From assembly GCF_003311635.1 (NCBI RefSeq), contig NZ_QEXL01000007.1, forward strand, positions 52,135 through 85,037: 32,903 bases of DNA. The letters are read 5' to 3'. Position numbers and translations under genes: made by a program. The notes beneath the pieces are model-generated. The model ran no database searches. It was given only the letters and a program-made list of their open reading frames with translations, and was not told the DNA's origin. This DNA is from Novacetimonas cocois. Its GTDB lineage: Bacteria; Pseudomonadota; Alphaproteobacteria; Acetobacterales; Acetobacteraceae. Below, in pieces: positions 32,640-32,903 of the stretch (position 1 is its first letter; the number at the start of each line of letters is the position of its first letter).

Positions 32640-32903
32640 TCACTTCGTCTCCGTCGGCGTGGCCGCGACCGGGGCGGCCTGCGCCTCCTCCGGTTCCTTC
32701 TGCACGGCGCCCGGCCGGTCGGCGGGGGGCGGCACGAACGTGCCCCGCGCCTTGCCCGCGCGGTACCATTCCTCCAGCTCAAGCGCCGGCAGCGGCTTGG
32801 CGAACAGGTAGCCCTGCATCACGTCGCACTTCAGCTCCTCCAGCAGCAGGCGCTGCTGTTCGGTCTCCACCCCTTCGGTCACGACCGTCATGCCCAGGCG
32901 CGA
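32640..32903 (-). CDS. C-terminal end of an EAL-domain phosphodiesterase (partial)
   Basis: Only the last 87 residues are in the window; the gene runs off the right edge. The visible part is the end of an EAL domain: GMTVVTEGVETEQQRLLLEELKCDVMQGYLFAKPLPALE. The catalytic glutamate in TEGVET and glutamine in MQGYLFAKP are both kept, so this protein may be an active c-di-GMP phosphodiesterase. A Pro/Ala/Glu-rich tail of about 40 residues follows. It lies 138 bases upstream of the diguanylate cyclase gene in the same direction, the order seen in the pdeA-dgc operons of K. xylinus. It is probably the pdeA partner. Confidence 0.8.
   Translation of the reverse strand, partial: SRLGMTVVTEGVETEQQRLLLEELKCDVMQGYLFAKPLPALELEEWYRAGKARGTFVPPPADRPGAVQKEPEEAQAAPVAATPTETK

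Overview
The window looks like chromosome of an acetic acid bacterium, most likely Komagataeibacter or a close Gluconacetobacter relative (Alphaproteobacteria, Acetobacteraceae). This rests on the high GC, the alphaproteobacterial DksA with one cysteine, a glnK-amtB pair, and above all a tandem pair of EAL-type c-di-GMP genes at the right edge that resembles the pdeA-dgc (cdg) operons known from cellulose-producing Komagataeibacter xylinus. The genus is an inference; no 16S rRNA or cellulose synthase gene is present.

Layout. (1) 1-1.8 kb: edge of an integrated element. A tyrosine recombinase and a small ribbon-helix-helix protein abut the 3' end of a tRNA-Thr(GGU); the rest of the element lies outside the window on the left. 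(2) 1.9-7.2 kb: dksA, an orphan NodT-type outer-membrane efflux lipoprotein divergent from a TetR regulator with a clear operator between them, then a two-gene operon (UPF0261 / Tm-1-like protein plus a PEP-hydrolase-like TIM barrel). (3) 7.3-9.8 kb: an S41 peptidase and a MarR regulator in one operon with a good operator at its promoter, plus a small secreted protein. (4) 9.8-13.4 kb: a FAD monooxygenase, a TetR regulator and an aldehyde dehydrogenase; the last two are divergent and separated by two nearly perfect mirror-image operators. (5) 13.5-19.5 kb: a second S41 peptidase, then a segment that looks AT-richer (acyltransferase-3, DUF3047-like protein, GNAT, Hsp20, small protein). (6) 19.8-26.5 kb: nhaA, an MFS/DHA2 exporter, small secreted proteins, an M23-like protein and a porin. 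(7) 26.7-30.2 kb: glnK-amtB with a strong terminator, and a divergent ClC-type channel. (8) 30.3 kb to the end: a small unknown gene, a PAS-GGDEF-EAL protein resembling the flavin-binding diguanylate cyclase DGC2, and the 3' end of an upstream EAL protein.

The main unexplained signal is a family of dispersed palindromic elements of about 80-120 bp. Eight copies lie in intergenic gaps between 7.2 and 30.3 kb. Each has a core perfect palindrome AAGCTTTTTGCAAAAAGCTT or a variant, a second hairpin, and outer complementary flanks. Two copies carry GTCGCC/GGCGAC and one carries GCCGCC/GGCGGC in the second stem, a compensatory change. They look like a non-autonomous or REP/MITE-like repeat and are the best candidate here for something poorly described.

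There is no CRISPR array, transposase, rRNA or complete prophage in the window.
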